From Otis tarda (Eukaryota; Chordata; Aves; Otidiformes; Otididae), in NCBI GenBank assembly GCA_026413225.1, contig CM048552.1, positions 48,561,001-48,625,000 of the forward strand: DNA of 64,000 nt. Reading direction: 5' to 3'. Position 1 is the stretch's first letter, and each line of letters starts with the position of its first letter. A model generated the notes under the pieces. The model saw nothing but the letters and a program-made list of their open reading frames with translations. It had not been told where the DNA came from and searched no databases. Positions 1 to 12,500 of this stretch are shown here, piece after piece. The position numbers and the translations under genes were made by a program.

Positions 1-3000
1 CCAATAAATGAGTAAGGTTAACAAAGAAGCTCAAATTTTTCATTTATGTGGTAACAAGTCACTGAAAGACTTGGTTGAAGAGTATTATAAAGTAAATTAC
101 GGATATTTAACTACTACTGTAGGCAAGAAAGATCTCCACAATTAACTCAGAGCCTTGTAAAATATCTGGTGTGCAGTGACAATGTTAAAAACACATTCCT
201 GTTTTCACCAGCACTAAATACAAACATACATTTCGACAATATGGATGATATATGGGCTACGTTCTTTGCAGCACTGAGTTTCTTCTCAGCTTACTGAACA
301 GGAGGCTGCCATGACCTTCATTTCAACTTCTTGGTCCTCTGCTCCCATCTCAGTGCAGGTGAGAACAGACAATTCTATGGTTGCCCATTATACAGGGATT
401 GTGGGAGTTTTGCTGTTTTTTCTCCTATTCAGTGCAGTCCTCTCTCACACCCATGGTGTGGCAGCCATAAGGATCCTCCTTATAATGCCTCCCCTAGACA
501 GAGATTCTCCTGAGAGAAAGATGTGTGGCATTTTTACACCATTTGCCATTCAAGGGCAAGAGAGAGCGGAGTAAGACAGAAAGGTGGAGCTCTGTCTCTC
601 CAATGCTGTACTAAGTGGCATTCAACAAAATTCCTTACTATTATCTACAGACATGGGTACAAAAGTTAAAAAAAAAAAAATCACCAAATAGACCCTCTAA
701 ATGAAGAACACATCAATTGCTACCTTTCTTTTACCAAGCTTTCAAATGGCTGCTGCCTTTTAAAAACCAATGTGCAAGGACTGCTCTTAGCAGCAACCTC
801 TCCCAGCCACCACCACTAAGGCAGGCTAGCAGAGCAATGGCGACATTGCATCCCATCCATCTGAGTGGGGACCTGGAGTGATGTGCTTCCCTCTTGAGAG
901 GATGGAAATGTGCTGAACAGTGGCATCACCTTTGTCTCAGAGACATAAGGTCACAATTAAAATAAAGGACACGTACACAACTTGCTGTGGTTCAATGCTG
1001 GTTGTATGAAGGGATTCATGTTGGGGTCATTCAGAATTTCATGTTGGGGTCATTTAGAATTTCACTTAGAGCTCTATGGAGCAATGTCTACATGTGAGAT
1101 GGTTCCTCTCAGCTTTCTGTGTTTTCATCAGGAGAAACAGGCATTTCTAGAACACAATTCTTAAGATTTATTTTAGACAATAGGGCCTGAATCACTCTAG
1201 AAGTGCCTTTATCTATTGAGGAGAGCCCAGGGACACTTGTTCAGACATGCATATCTACATGATGGATATGTAAAGTCAGCAAAATTAATCCTATGCCTGA
1301 TTCTGGTTTGGGGAATAATAAAGGAAACTACCTTAAAAATTATTGATTTGTTACTTAAAGTGTTTAACTAGATGTTCATACTAGATAATAGGGAAGTTTT
1401 AATTTCAAATCTCCCAACTAAATAGACCCTCTAAATGAAGCACACATTGCTAAAATGAGCCTACTTTTTGCAAAGTTAGTATTTAATAACACCATTACTC
1501 TGATGTGTCAGTAAAACAGTTCAGATTCAAAATATGTTACTGAAGTTTTAACCAATGGATATAGTTTTCATAATCATTTGTAAATTAAATGGCTTGGGAA
1601 TACAGACAAAATATGTAGAGAGACCGAAAGCCAAGAAATCCCTCCTAAGTGTCCTTTTTCATGTTTCTATCAAGGCAAGAAATGTTTTCAAGTATAGAAT
1701 TGCTAAGAATGTGACTTTGGTAGAAAACTTGCTTGATAATTTACGTCTTACTTTGTTCTGTGCAGGCTTACAGTGTTATTTAAGTCTTTCATAGACCAAT
1801 TTAGAAGAACAAACCTAATTAGAAACAGATGTTTAGCTAGGCCATCCTCATCTTCAGCTCCATCTTATTCCAACAATCTACTGGAGTTACTGGTTTCAGT
1901 TGTCAAAATTCACCTACCAGACATGAAAACTATTTTATATGACAGTTTTTCACTTTTGTGCAAATCGAAGCATGTGGATGGACTGGTGCCTGAAGACGGC
2001 TGAGCAGCTGCATGACCACAGCCATGCCACGGGATGTGGGATGGTACACTTGTCAGATCTGACAGTGACACCTGGGGGCTACTGGAACCTGAACCTTAGC
2101 TTGTGACTAAATAGGTTGTGGGTGAGTAATTGCTAATTAAGTTGTATTATAAAAATTAATTTGCAAAAATAATGACAGAAACAAATGGGCGCTTGCTTTG
2201 CTGAGTATCTGTGTTCTGTACTAAATTAATCTCTAAAATGTTGCACTAAGCTATATTTTCTGGTTCCAGCACATGCCAATTTTTTTTTGTCTTCTTATAA
2301 TGAATAATCACAAGGGCACAGTGTATTGACAAACATTATCATTAGAGAATAAGAGAGGAAAGCAAAGTTCTTATCTCTGAGAAAAGGAAATGTATTTTGG
2401 GAATGAAGTAGCTAAGATACAATAAATTAAGTTTAGCACTCACCCATATCTATACAGAGATGTTTGTGCTTTCCTAGTATTGGTCTGTGAGTCATTGCAT
2501 CCTTTGTGTAATAATATGGTTAAATTCCAGGGTTATCTTGGTTTTTTTTCTTCCTCTTCAAGAGAGACATGAAGATTTCCTTGAATGTTATGTTCTCCAA
2601 GGTCAGCAAAATGTTGTTTTCTTTCAGCAATCTGGAAAGGAAAAGCATTCCCGGCCTTTAAAAATATGTATTGTCTACTACTGGCTTTGCAAAAAAAAAA
2701 AAGCCTAAAGAAATCTATGTGAACTAGAATAGTTGTTTTGCATCAAAGTTATTTGAAACACAATCTGAGTTAATAATAGCAACATTTTTTTAGATGCATG
2801 ACAGTGCATGTGAATAGAAAGCAATATTCAATACAGGCACTTACAGGAAGATTACTTCAATTCATTGATCACTAGTGTAGACAACACATATATAGCTGCC
2901 CAGGCCTAATGTGGTTTAGTGTACATCTCCACCCTGGCATGAATAAAACTCTACCATGTTTTGCTGCTCCCAGTTCATTCTGCTGAGAAGGAGCCTGGAG

Positions 3001-5836
3001 AACTTCTGGCTGAATTGTACAAACAAACAAAACTCAGTAGTACTAATTCCAATTTCAAATGGGACTAGAAATCAGTTTGCTCACTAAATTTCAGGATAAG
3101 TTTTCGATGGACATTTCATTTGCTGAGCGTAAATTCCAAATATGACTGTGGAGAGGAGGAATTGTAACCTTGTGTACTAATGTGCTTATAGACTGTTCAC
3201 TTAAATCATCTAGTGTTTTGTGATGTGAGTAAAACTCTGCTAACAGTTAATATTAAGAATAAATAATTTTCCTGAAGTGTCTAGTTGTTTCTCAGATATG
3301 GGTTAAAGAAATGAAGTCTAACACTTTCCCCCAATTGCTTTTGAGTTTGTAATTAAATCCATATGAGAAGAACTGCTTTGTGGATTGGGGTGAATAAAGT
3401 GCTAATAAAAACAACTCTAATTTTCTGGTTGGTCACTGTTTTCCTTCCCTGGTGCACCAGTGGTTATTCCAGGGATCACTGCCAGATCTGCAGACATGTC
3501 CCCCAGGGCTTTGGTCTTGACACATCTATCAAAATAAACAGGACGAAGGATGTGGACAAGCAAATCGTCACACAAAACTAAGTAAAGCTTCAGAATAACC
3601 ACCAATACCCTGTGGCTCTTCTTGCACCTTGGAACCTTGTTTTTACATGAACCATGAAACAAGGACATAGATGTGGATATTTCCAGTGAGGTAATGCATA
3701 ATTCCCACCCTTACTTATTTTGGGATGTTTCTGACTAAACCATGAGCTTGATTAGAATGCAAGTCCTGCTGTATTCCCCTTTAAAGTTATCTTAAACATT
3801 CCCATTGCCTTAATGAAGCTGAAATCAAGCATTGAGATAGGCATCTCAAAGGAAAATGTGGGCACTACAATAAAATGATGTGGGTGAATCAGTAGGTGTC
3901 AGATTGCTGAGTCCATAATGAATAATTATCTCAGCATAATTATGTGCTGTTTTTCAGGCAAGATGTAAAACTGAGGTCCTTTTGTCTCCTGGTAATTAAA
4001 AACACATCTCTTGTATGATTGCACATTACAAAAGAGTCTCTCTTTTGGATAATATGGTCTGCTAGTAGTATCCAAGGTTGGATAAGGAACTATTATACTG
4101 ATAATTAGAATTGACTGTCCTGTATAATTTTCTCTTCCAGCATCTCTGATACTCATTTTTGCATTTTAATTTCAGTTTATGTACATATTTTGTAGAAGAA
4201 GCTCATACGTTTTACTTTCTTTGGTAATGTTTGTAGTTGTATGTATATGAACAGGGTTTTGATACTTCCTCTGGGTCAACTTTGATATAATTTTGGGTTC
4301 AAAAATCAACTGCTGAATCCCATGAATGCATTCGAGGGATAAAAATACTTGAAGGAGTGTTAAATATAAAGACACAACTTCTGATTCAGGAAATCCTTGA
4401 GTTACAAACAGGTAAAAATTGGGAGAATATTCTTAAGATATAGTCCTGAATGTTTGTTCTGTTTTTAAACTCTTCCCTCAATATCTGCTGTTCACAACTG
4501 TCAGAACAAGATCTGGGCCCTTCATTTATCCGGAATGGCCATGCTTACATTTCTATGTAACGTAACATAACTGCTGAAAATAAATGTCCCACCGTTAAGA
4601 TTTCTTACTAATGCAAGGAAATAAACCAGTTTTTGAAAAAATATTGAGAGTTTACATAGATTATTTTCTCTTGAAGAAATGTTACATGGGAAATATTTTT
4701 TTTTCTATAAAAATATTTCTGATCTATTTTATCACCAAAATGGGCATCTTGTATCAAGATGTCTTGCACTTTCTGTAAGTTACAGTAGTTTTTTGGACAT
4801 TATTCCTTGGCCTGCCTTGGAGCTAATATGGGAAATTGGATGTAGGATAATAATTTCTCATGTTCCATCCAACTTCTTCAGCGTATCCTCTCTTGAATTT
4901 GCTAGGTGCCAATACAATTATTTTGAGTGGAGGAGTCACGAGAGAACAAATGTAGATGAGGCATAGCTAAAACCACTGTTGTGCATTTGTCTCAGAGATA
5001 ACAAAGGATACTTTTGGGAAGAACAGTAAGTCTGTCTATCTAAAACTGGATTTCTGACCTGCTGCTCAGTGTCTTATGAAAGAATTGCCTTAGCATACAG
5101 TGACAAACCAGGCATTTGGGATTCTAAAACTTTCCCTGTGATTATTTAGTGACCATAAACACTAAAGACAGCTTTCAGCTTTACTGCCCATTGACTACGC
5201 CTGTGCTGCCTGTCAAAGTGTGAATTTGACATGAATTTTTTTTTTTCTTCTGATAAAATTAGAGGAAAAAGCGATAGAAGACATGAAATCTCCAACTTTG
5301 AAGCCAGGTACAAAAAATGGGAAGCTGGAGATGAAATCTACCTGGCATTTTATATCTTCACAACTGGGACACGAAAGGAGATGAGAGGGTCCCTTTCATC
5401 AACCAACAGCAGAGAGAAGAAGAGAGCAAATAAAGAGTGAAGAAGATGGCTTGCTCATTGTAATGGCAACTAGGAGATGAGAAGAAAACCACTAATTACT
5501 CTGTGATTGGTATCCTGGAGAAAGAATAACTTCATGTTTTAGCAATTCAAACATCAGATTCTCATGGGAGACTATGATACCATGGTGCATTTGCTTTGTG
5601 ACACTACATGATGAGGTGGCTTTAAACAAAACAGCAGGGTTATTTATCCTGGCTGAAGTTTGACTGATCAGTGGTGAATGCAATTTTGAGTTTATAAAGA
5701 AATAATCAATATAGTGGTGTCTTTGGTTAGGTTTTGGTTAAGAAAGAAACCTGAGGCACTGGAATTAATATTTCAGGCTGTTTGGAAAATAACAGAGTAT
5801 GTATACCCAGGTCCTGATCCTGCTACCATGTTGTAA
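1..5836. other. Non-coding AT-rich sequence, no gene recognised
   Basis: I see no gene here. All open frames are short (under 100 codons), scattered over both strands, and lack recognisable domains. The stretch holds short A or T runs (near 671, 2690 and 5240) and one 23-bp tandem duplication at 1015-1060, listed separately. It could be intergenic or intronic. Confidence 0.7.
1015..1060 (+). repeat. 23-bp tandem duplication, two copies
   Basis: A unit beginning TTCATGTTGGGGTCATT is repeated head to tail at 1015-1037 and 1038-1060. The copies differ at one position (TCAG versus TTAG), and a third copy starts (TTCA at 1061) but fades at once. It looks like a small local duplication of replication-slippage type. 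No function is suggested. Confidence 0.85.
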
Positions 5837-6554
5837 CTACTGAACAGTGAAATAAGGAAATATGACTTTATTATGTTTCAGTGTGTCTCTTGGGCTGGTG
5901 GAAGTGTGGAATCGGATCTGGCAGTCAGGTGTGGACTGCAATGAGCTGCCTCTGGGGCTCAGGTGTACCCTTGTGCTGATCGAATTGCGAGACCTAGGCT
6001 TGCCATGAGACGTTGTCAAACCAAAGAGACATGTCATGTGCTCAGAGAGGTATGGAATAAGGCGGTTCTCAAGCAGCAGGTCGAGGTGTTTTTTTCTCTT
6101 GTGCTTGCCAAGTGCATTTATACATGGAGTTCTTGGCCGCCACTTGTGCAGACTTCCCTCGGAAATATTTTCCATCTGTCATGCTCGCATGCAAAAAACC
6201 CCCCTGGAGATTCCACCTCCATCCCTGAAACGGAGCCTCTCTTTGTCTCGTACAGCTTTCAGCAAGACTTATATTAAAGAGTCAGGGAGAGGGGGAAAAA
6301 ATGCAGACAAGGTGCTTTCTAGCATTTCATACCAAGAGCTGCAGCCAGCAGGATCACAAATGCCTGGGATGGCAAAGAGAAAGGGATTTGGTTTCACCTT
6401 GACTCCTTATTTCAACCACCTGCAATCCTTGCTTTATCTGCAGCACTCTAAACTCCATCTGGGCCTACTAAGAATTAAGAGTCTCTTTATCTGTGGAAGT
6501 CGGTCAAATAAAGTGCATCCAGAAATTCTTGACACCACCTTCTCCTGTACTTAG
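5837..6554. other. Stop-poor block with overlapping unrecognised open frames
   Basis: Three open frames overlap here: 172 codons on the plus strand (6036-6554), 104 codons on the plus strand in another frame (5963-6277), and 112 codons on the minus strand (5837-6175). None contains a domain I recognise. The 172-codon frame is rich in serine and leucine, has no convincing signal peptide or membrane segment, and no clear splice or promoter context. Because several frames are open at once, low stop density from locally higher GC is the likeliest cause. A conserved regulatory block or an unannotated exon are alternatives. Confidence 0.3.
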
Positions 6555-9502
6555 AACTGCATGTAGACACCAGCCACCTTCTTCACGAAAGTGGCAGAAA
6601 ATTATTTTCAAATATGTTCCCTAACAACATATGACATCAACAGTAAAATTACAAAAAAAAAAAAATAAATCACTGAAAAAATACACTGCGAGGTTGGGCA
6701 TCCTAAGCCTGATCAGTGAGGACACAGGGGAAATACATGGCTCCATTATGTCTGTTTTCTTCAGAATTGCACTTATTTTGCAAATAAACCACTCTTTTCC
6801 TTAATGATTGTGATTTGCAGAAGACAAAGAAGACTTTGTGACAGCACTTTGTAATCTCTACAAGACATATACTGAATAGATTGAAATTTAGGGCATTAGA
6901 TGGCAAGAAAACCAATTGGCGTTAGGGTAACTAGATCTTTTGAACAAATGGGGTCTTTCTTTAGTAGAAGTTCCTTGATTTAAATTTCTACTTCACATAT
7001 CACAAGAAAGGAAGCTTTATATTCAGAAAAATTGAATGGCAAGTACCCTTTGAAAGACCGGCTGCTATTCCTATCTTTGATAGTGAAAGTCTGAAATTTC
7101 TGTTGTATTTTAGTCATATTTTGGTGATAGGGACATTTAAAATTATCTTTAAGTATAAGAATATTGGAAATAAATCTAGGTCTTTAATTTCAGAAGGATT
7201 TTTTTTGGCTTTCCCTATCTACTCTCCCCTCCTAACTCTACGTAAGCCATCTCCCTCAAGGCACTGGAAACAACAGGTTAATACATTTTCCATGCAGACA
7301 TATTGGACCGCAGCAAATTAACTGCGCTTCTCCAGCTCTCCTGGGCGACACCACACAGTGCACCAGGCTGTGGCTGGGCTGACAAGGCTTTGCTGTGACT
7401 CATTGTAACAGGAGGCACAATCAGCTGGTGCAGTGAAAAAAAAAAAAAAAAGGTTTATCAAGGATAAAGAAAACAAGTTATTCAGGGGGAAATGATCCAT
7501 GACTGCTTGTTATTAAAGTCTTTAAGAATTACTCGTATAAGAAGAAAGGAATTGGATAGTAAATTTAACTCCCTGGTTTGTTCTCAGAACATGAGTGAGT
7601 CAGGGCAAAACTATCCTGGGAGCCAAAACACACAAGTCCTGAACATGCTCTTTGGCGGGCCTCTTAAAGGTGTTTTTACTGAATTTAATGCTATTACTGA
7701 TCCATTCTGTATGGGAAGAAAAAGAAGATGGCAACCATGTGAAAGTTTCTTTTTTTTTTTTTTTTGAGAAGACAGAATATGAATTAGAAAAATGTCTTTG
7801 AGACCTCTCCCCTCACAAGTCCAAAAAATGAATACAAATCTAATGATATCATTGTTAATGAAAAACATACAGGCACAAGAAAGTACTCTCAGCTTACCAG
7901 AACCAACTCTGTTGTAGAGATCATCGTGTTCTTCTCTGCACCCCTCACCCCTTTTCAATTTTTTTCAATAGTTGCTGTGCACTGCTATCCAGAATCCATG
8001 TTTCACCACAGAGGAGGCTGCAGTTCGGTTTTGGGTGAAGAATTTATGGCTTGCAAGTACAAAAGGGGAAAGGGTAGCACGAAATGGGAGAAAGGCAAGA
8101 TAAATCTTGCAGTGCCCTCTGATCTCTGTGGTCTGCTGCCTGCCAGCAGTGACTTCAAGCAGAGTGCAGATGCACACACATGGATATGTACTGCCAGTCT
8201 CTCTCGTCTTCCCTGCAGTTGGCTTTGCCTTGCCAGCTGTCCTCATGCTGCAGGAAGATATTCCTTACTCCTAGGAAGGAGAGGGGATGAAGGGAGGAAG
8301 AAGAGGCTGTTGCCAGGATGTGGGGGCAGAGGGGTTCTGCCAAGATGACCATCTCAATGTGCTCCACCCATCTCGGGGGAGACTGTTGGTCACAGACTAA
8401 TATGGGCAATTCCATGGGATATGTCACACTCTGTGTGTCTGATGGACAAATTGCCACGATACTTGCCTATGTGTATATTATATACACAGTTACTGATAGA
8501 TTCTTGCTGAGCAATCAAGACTCTGGACAGAGTGGGATGAGAGACAGAAACTCATATATATCTGCACATGCAGTTAAAGATTTGAAGGGTTGATGCCATC
8601 TTCTTCTGGGTGCCAGAATAGCTTATTATAGTCACAGTGCTGAGGTTACATCATGTTTATATTCTAATATCCTGCTTTTAATGGCTAATAGCATTCAGAA
8701 ACTTTTCTCTGTTCCAGATGTTATTTCCGTCCAAATATAGTTTTATTTGGAAAGTTTGAACAAGAATGGTTCTTGGGTTTTTTTTTTTTATTTACTTTGA
8801 GTTTGAGGAGGATGGAAAAATAAAACTGCTTTTAAGTCCAAAAATTATTCAGTTCTGTGCTTTGGTCAAGGGCTGATGAAAATAGGATTTGAGTCAGACT
8901 AAATCCACCTGCTTTCTGTGGAGGCATGCCTAGGGAGAGGCATCAGCATGTCTTACATTGTAACAGCCTCCAACCTGTGTATATCAGGGCTTCATTTGTG
9001 TACATGAGCTGAGTGCAGGACAAAAAATATCTCTGACAGAGAAAATGAAAGAAGTGAGGTCAGTATGAGAAAAAACAGGGGATGTGAGTGAAGAAGGAAA
9101 GTGTGATGTGCTGTAGCTGAGGACATTCTCTGAAGAAGATGGGGAGGGAGGACGGAAGGGTGAATTACTCATATCTCTGATCAAAAAGACATTACAATTT
9201 TTCAGTTGTTTCTCATTCTTCTTACCATTTTTCGGCAGTTGCATTGCCTCTGGGAAGGCCCTTGGCATCATTTCTTATTTTGTTCCTGTGAATGTCTTTC
9301 TGTCAACTTGTGGTGAATGCTTCTTGCACTCCTTGACTGAGTTCCTTGCAGTGCTTCTCCAAGGGCCACAGGAGTGTCACGTAGCCACATATTTTCTCTA
9401 GGTTGCCAGCATCACCTGCACTGACTCATCCATCAGGGAACAGAGAATGGGCTTTTGTTTAACTGCTGTCTCTCTCCCGCAGTGTTACTTGAAATGTAAA
9501 TG

Positions 9503-9503
<1 letters not shown>
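6555..9503. other. Non-coding sequence with homopolymer runs
   Basis: No gene recognised. Open frames up to 140 codons (7926-8348, plus) overlap frames on the other strand and have no family signature. A 17-A run at 7436-7452 and a 16-T run at 7750-7765 are the main landmarks. Confidence 0.65.
7436..7452 (+). repeat. A(17) homopolymer
   Basis: Seventeen consecutive A follow a GC-richer stretch of about 115 bp. It may be a simple microsatellite or the tail of a small retroposed sequence. I found no flanking target duplication. Confidence 0.8.

Positions 9504-9533
<30 letters not shown>
9504..9533 (+). repeat. T(30) homopolymer
   Basis: Thirty uninterrupted T, the longest mononucleotide run in the window. 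It could be an expanded microsatellite or the A-tail of a minus-strand retroposon. The sequence just to its right (9534-9660) shows no element I recognise. Its length may be affected by sequencing slippage. Confidence 0.9.
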
Positions 9534-9536
<3 letters not shown>

Positions 9537-12500
9537 ACAAAGGGGACAGGTAACAGTCCATGATGCTGCACAGTCTTCAGTAAGTATGGGCAAGGCTGTG
9601 TGAACCATTTTCGTACTTTTCTGCAAGTACTCAGTGTGTGCCATTTCCTGTTGATATCTTTGTTCTTAACAAAATGTTACAAGTGCTGTTTGGCAATGTG
9701 AATTATTTCACTCCTGCACTACCCAGGTTATTCCTTCTGCTGCTGACTCAAGTTTGCTTATGGTTTTAATGGCTCAGATTAAACCCTTTCTGAACATTTT
9801 CTCACTTGTATGCATGGGTTTCCCGCTGTGTAAGAGTATCGTGTCATTGCTCGAATGGTACAATTTGTTTCCAAAATGTGTTTCTTTTTTTTTCCTATCA
9901 ACTGTGTGTGACCAACACCAACCATGTACGTTCTGTGCTTACTTATCTGGATAATTTCAACACCTCTAAAAATTCACTCTAGTCCAAATGTTATATAAAT
10001 CCTTGAACTGACCTTTGCAGCCTCGTATTTGGAGTCAGCACCATGAGAATGGCTTTTCCTGCGCTTTGAAGCACCAGTAGCAGGTATCTTCTCCAGTTCC
10101 CTAGCAAAATACTTAGGCATTGTGATTAATTTGGAGTCTATGAAGATGTGACACCTTTGTGAAATATGATATTACAGACTGTATACTTGTCTAATTGTTA
10201 AGACCTACATTACATTATTGTCTTTGATGCAGGGAGAAGAAAGTTAAGTTCTTTCTTAAAAAGTTATTTGATTTTTTTTTTGTTAGCCAATATTGCACAG
10301 TTTGAGGAATGTGAAATCACTTTTTTTTTCTTTCCTGAAAAGCAATTTAGTGATCAAGCAGTGGAAACTGGGACCTGTGGATACTCCAAATATTTGTAAA
10401 TGGGAAGAAGGAAGCCACATCACTTAACTGTCTTTCTAGATGTTTTTTTTTCATCAGTGTGTTTCCAGAATATCATTTGTCTCTGGTGCGTAGTTATACA
10501 ACCACACATATGGCTTACTGTGAAAAGGTACTTGCCCTTTTGAAATCCCCAGATGAAAAGTGAAGCAAGAGGTAGATGTAGTGATCCTGACGGGGAGACC
10601 AATGTACATTGAGGAGTAAGTGATCCACGTAACAGTTATCCTGAGTAGGCACAGACCTGTGCTACACTAAGCTGCCTGTGTTGTGCATAAACCCTTTGGC
10701 TGCAGGACAGACTCCACCAGCTCTCTGCAAGCGAGGAGCCTGCAGGCAGCTCCCCCTCAGTACCAGTGATTACGCCTTCTGCGTGGCCTCATCTTTATCT
10801 AACAGTGCAGTGAGAAGTTCTCATGGGAGCATCATTTCTGTTTGACTGTAAAAATCATGCATAGAGCTGTTTTCTTGTAAGAAAAGCCTGTAGTAGCTCA
10901 AATGACTGAAATGGTGGAATCTCTTCTATGAATAGGGTCTGCCAGCATTGCTGCACATGGATTGGAGCCTGTTCAATGCTGCACCACCCGGGGTGCTCAC
11001 CATCTAAAGCGTTGTAAGATTGTCTATGCTATTCTCTCTCTGGAGTGTTAGCTCTAATACGTAGCATTTTAAATTATACTTCCAGAGTCTGAGTGCCTTT
11101 CTTACTGGGATCATAATGGGCCAGTATATCTTGTTACAAAACATTAGTACAAAGCAGAATTGCTGTATAGATCTCTATGTGCACCAGGATAACTTTTGAT
11201 AAGAATGTTTATTGAAAGGCCCAAAATATGTCTCAATTTCAACAGACTCTGTTGTGCTGAATCTAGAGATTCAGGAGGAGAGGTGACTGCCGTAGGAAAA
11301 CAGAAGTGAATTGGTAAGTAGTTCAATGTGGGAGATTCAAAACCTACAGGTGAAGGAAAGCATCAGACTAGATCCGATCAGCTTTTATGTAGGGTTAAAA
11401 AGATGAAATAAATAGAAAATTGCTGTTCCTTCAGAGATACCAGGTGTTACTGTCCTGTCTGGGAATGACTCCTTTATGTGACGTGCAACACTTCAAGACA
11501 GCGTTATGAATGAAGTGGCTAATAGCTTCATGCTACTGTTACACAGTTCATGATCAAAAGTAAGGACATGGTCCTTACAATCATCAGACCATTTGCAGAC
11601 CCAAAGGTAGGGAAATGGGAAGTTTTTGATGTAATGGAGACACCTTCAACATCTGTTGGAATCACTTGAAGAGCTTCAGAGAGACCCTTTTTCAAAATCT
11701 GAAGAAGCTGAAGGCTGGAAAATCACAATGCAGTTCAATTCAGGACCTGGGATAAATTTAACTTACAGGAAAAAAAAACAGTGCTGAGGGGCAAATAGTG
11801 CAAAAAATTGTCACTCAATAATCTCCAGTCACCATAAATGACATGGGAAATTGAGCTTGCACTGAACTTGGGGTCTGTGCACATTAAGGCTCTGGAGTAA
11901 CTCCTGGGATGAATTCATCCCATCTGCTTGCAGCACTCTGAAAAAAAAAGAAAAGATTGGTTGGTAAAGATCAAAGCTTTTGGAGATGGCCAATTTGGAT
12001 GAAACCAGGCATCTGATAAAAGAATTGGAGATCTGGCTACAGAACCTACTGCCTGTCTTTACTTGCTATGAACAGGTGTATGTAAACAACAGTGCCCTGC
12101 TATGCTCATTAGCTTGGAGCTGCACCTGTGGAACACCAAAATGGGCATGCTTAGCATGAAAAGAGAGGTATGAGAGTGAAAGATGTGAAAATCAATGGTG
12201 GCATGCGGCTTGTAGCAGCATCAGGAATGGGCATCTCAGTTACGAGAGTAGCTGTGCTGACAGAGATATGACTCATACGGTTCAGCGCAGCTCAGGGATG
12301 ATTATTGGTGATCTGACTAACAGTTTGTCATAGGAGAGGATCAGAATCGTCAGCCAGTGAGTTTATGGGCAGCAGTAGTGGAGTATCTTCATTGTTATAC
12401 CTCCATGTGTTTCAAGGGATCTTTTCAGTTTAGCATGGCTGCAGGTGTGAAGTATGGGATATCAGATTTTACTTGTTTTACCTCTGCTGAGAGGAAAAAA

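Noticed and set aside
7926..8348. 140-codon open frame on the plus strand
   Set aside because: Overlaps two open frames on the other strand and has no family signature; judged a chance frame in locally GC-richer DNA.
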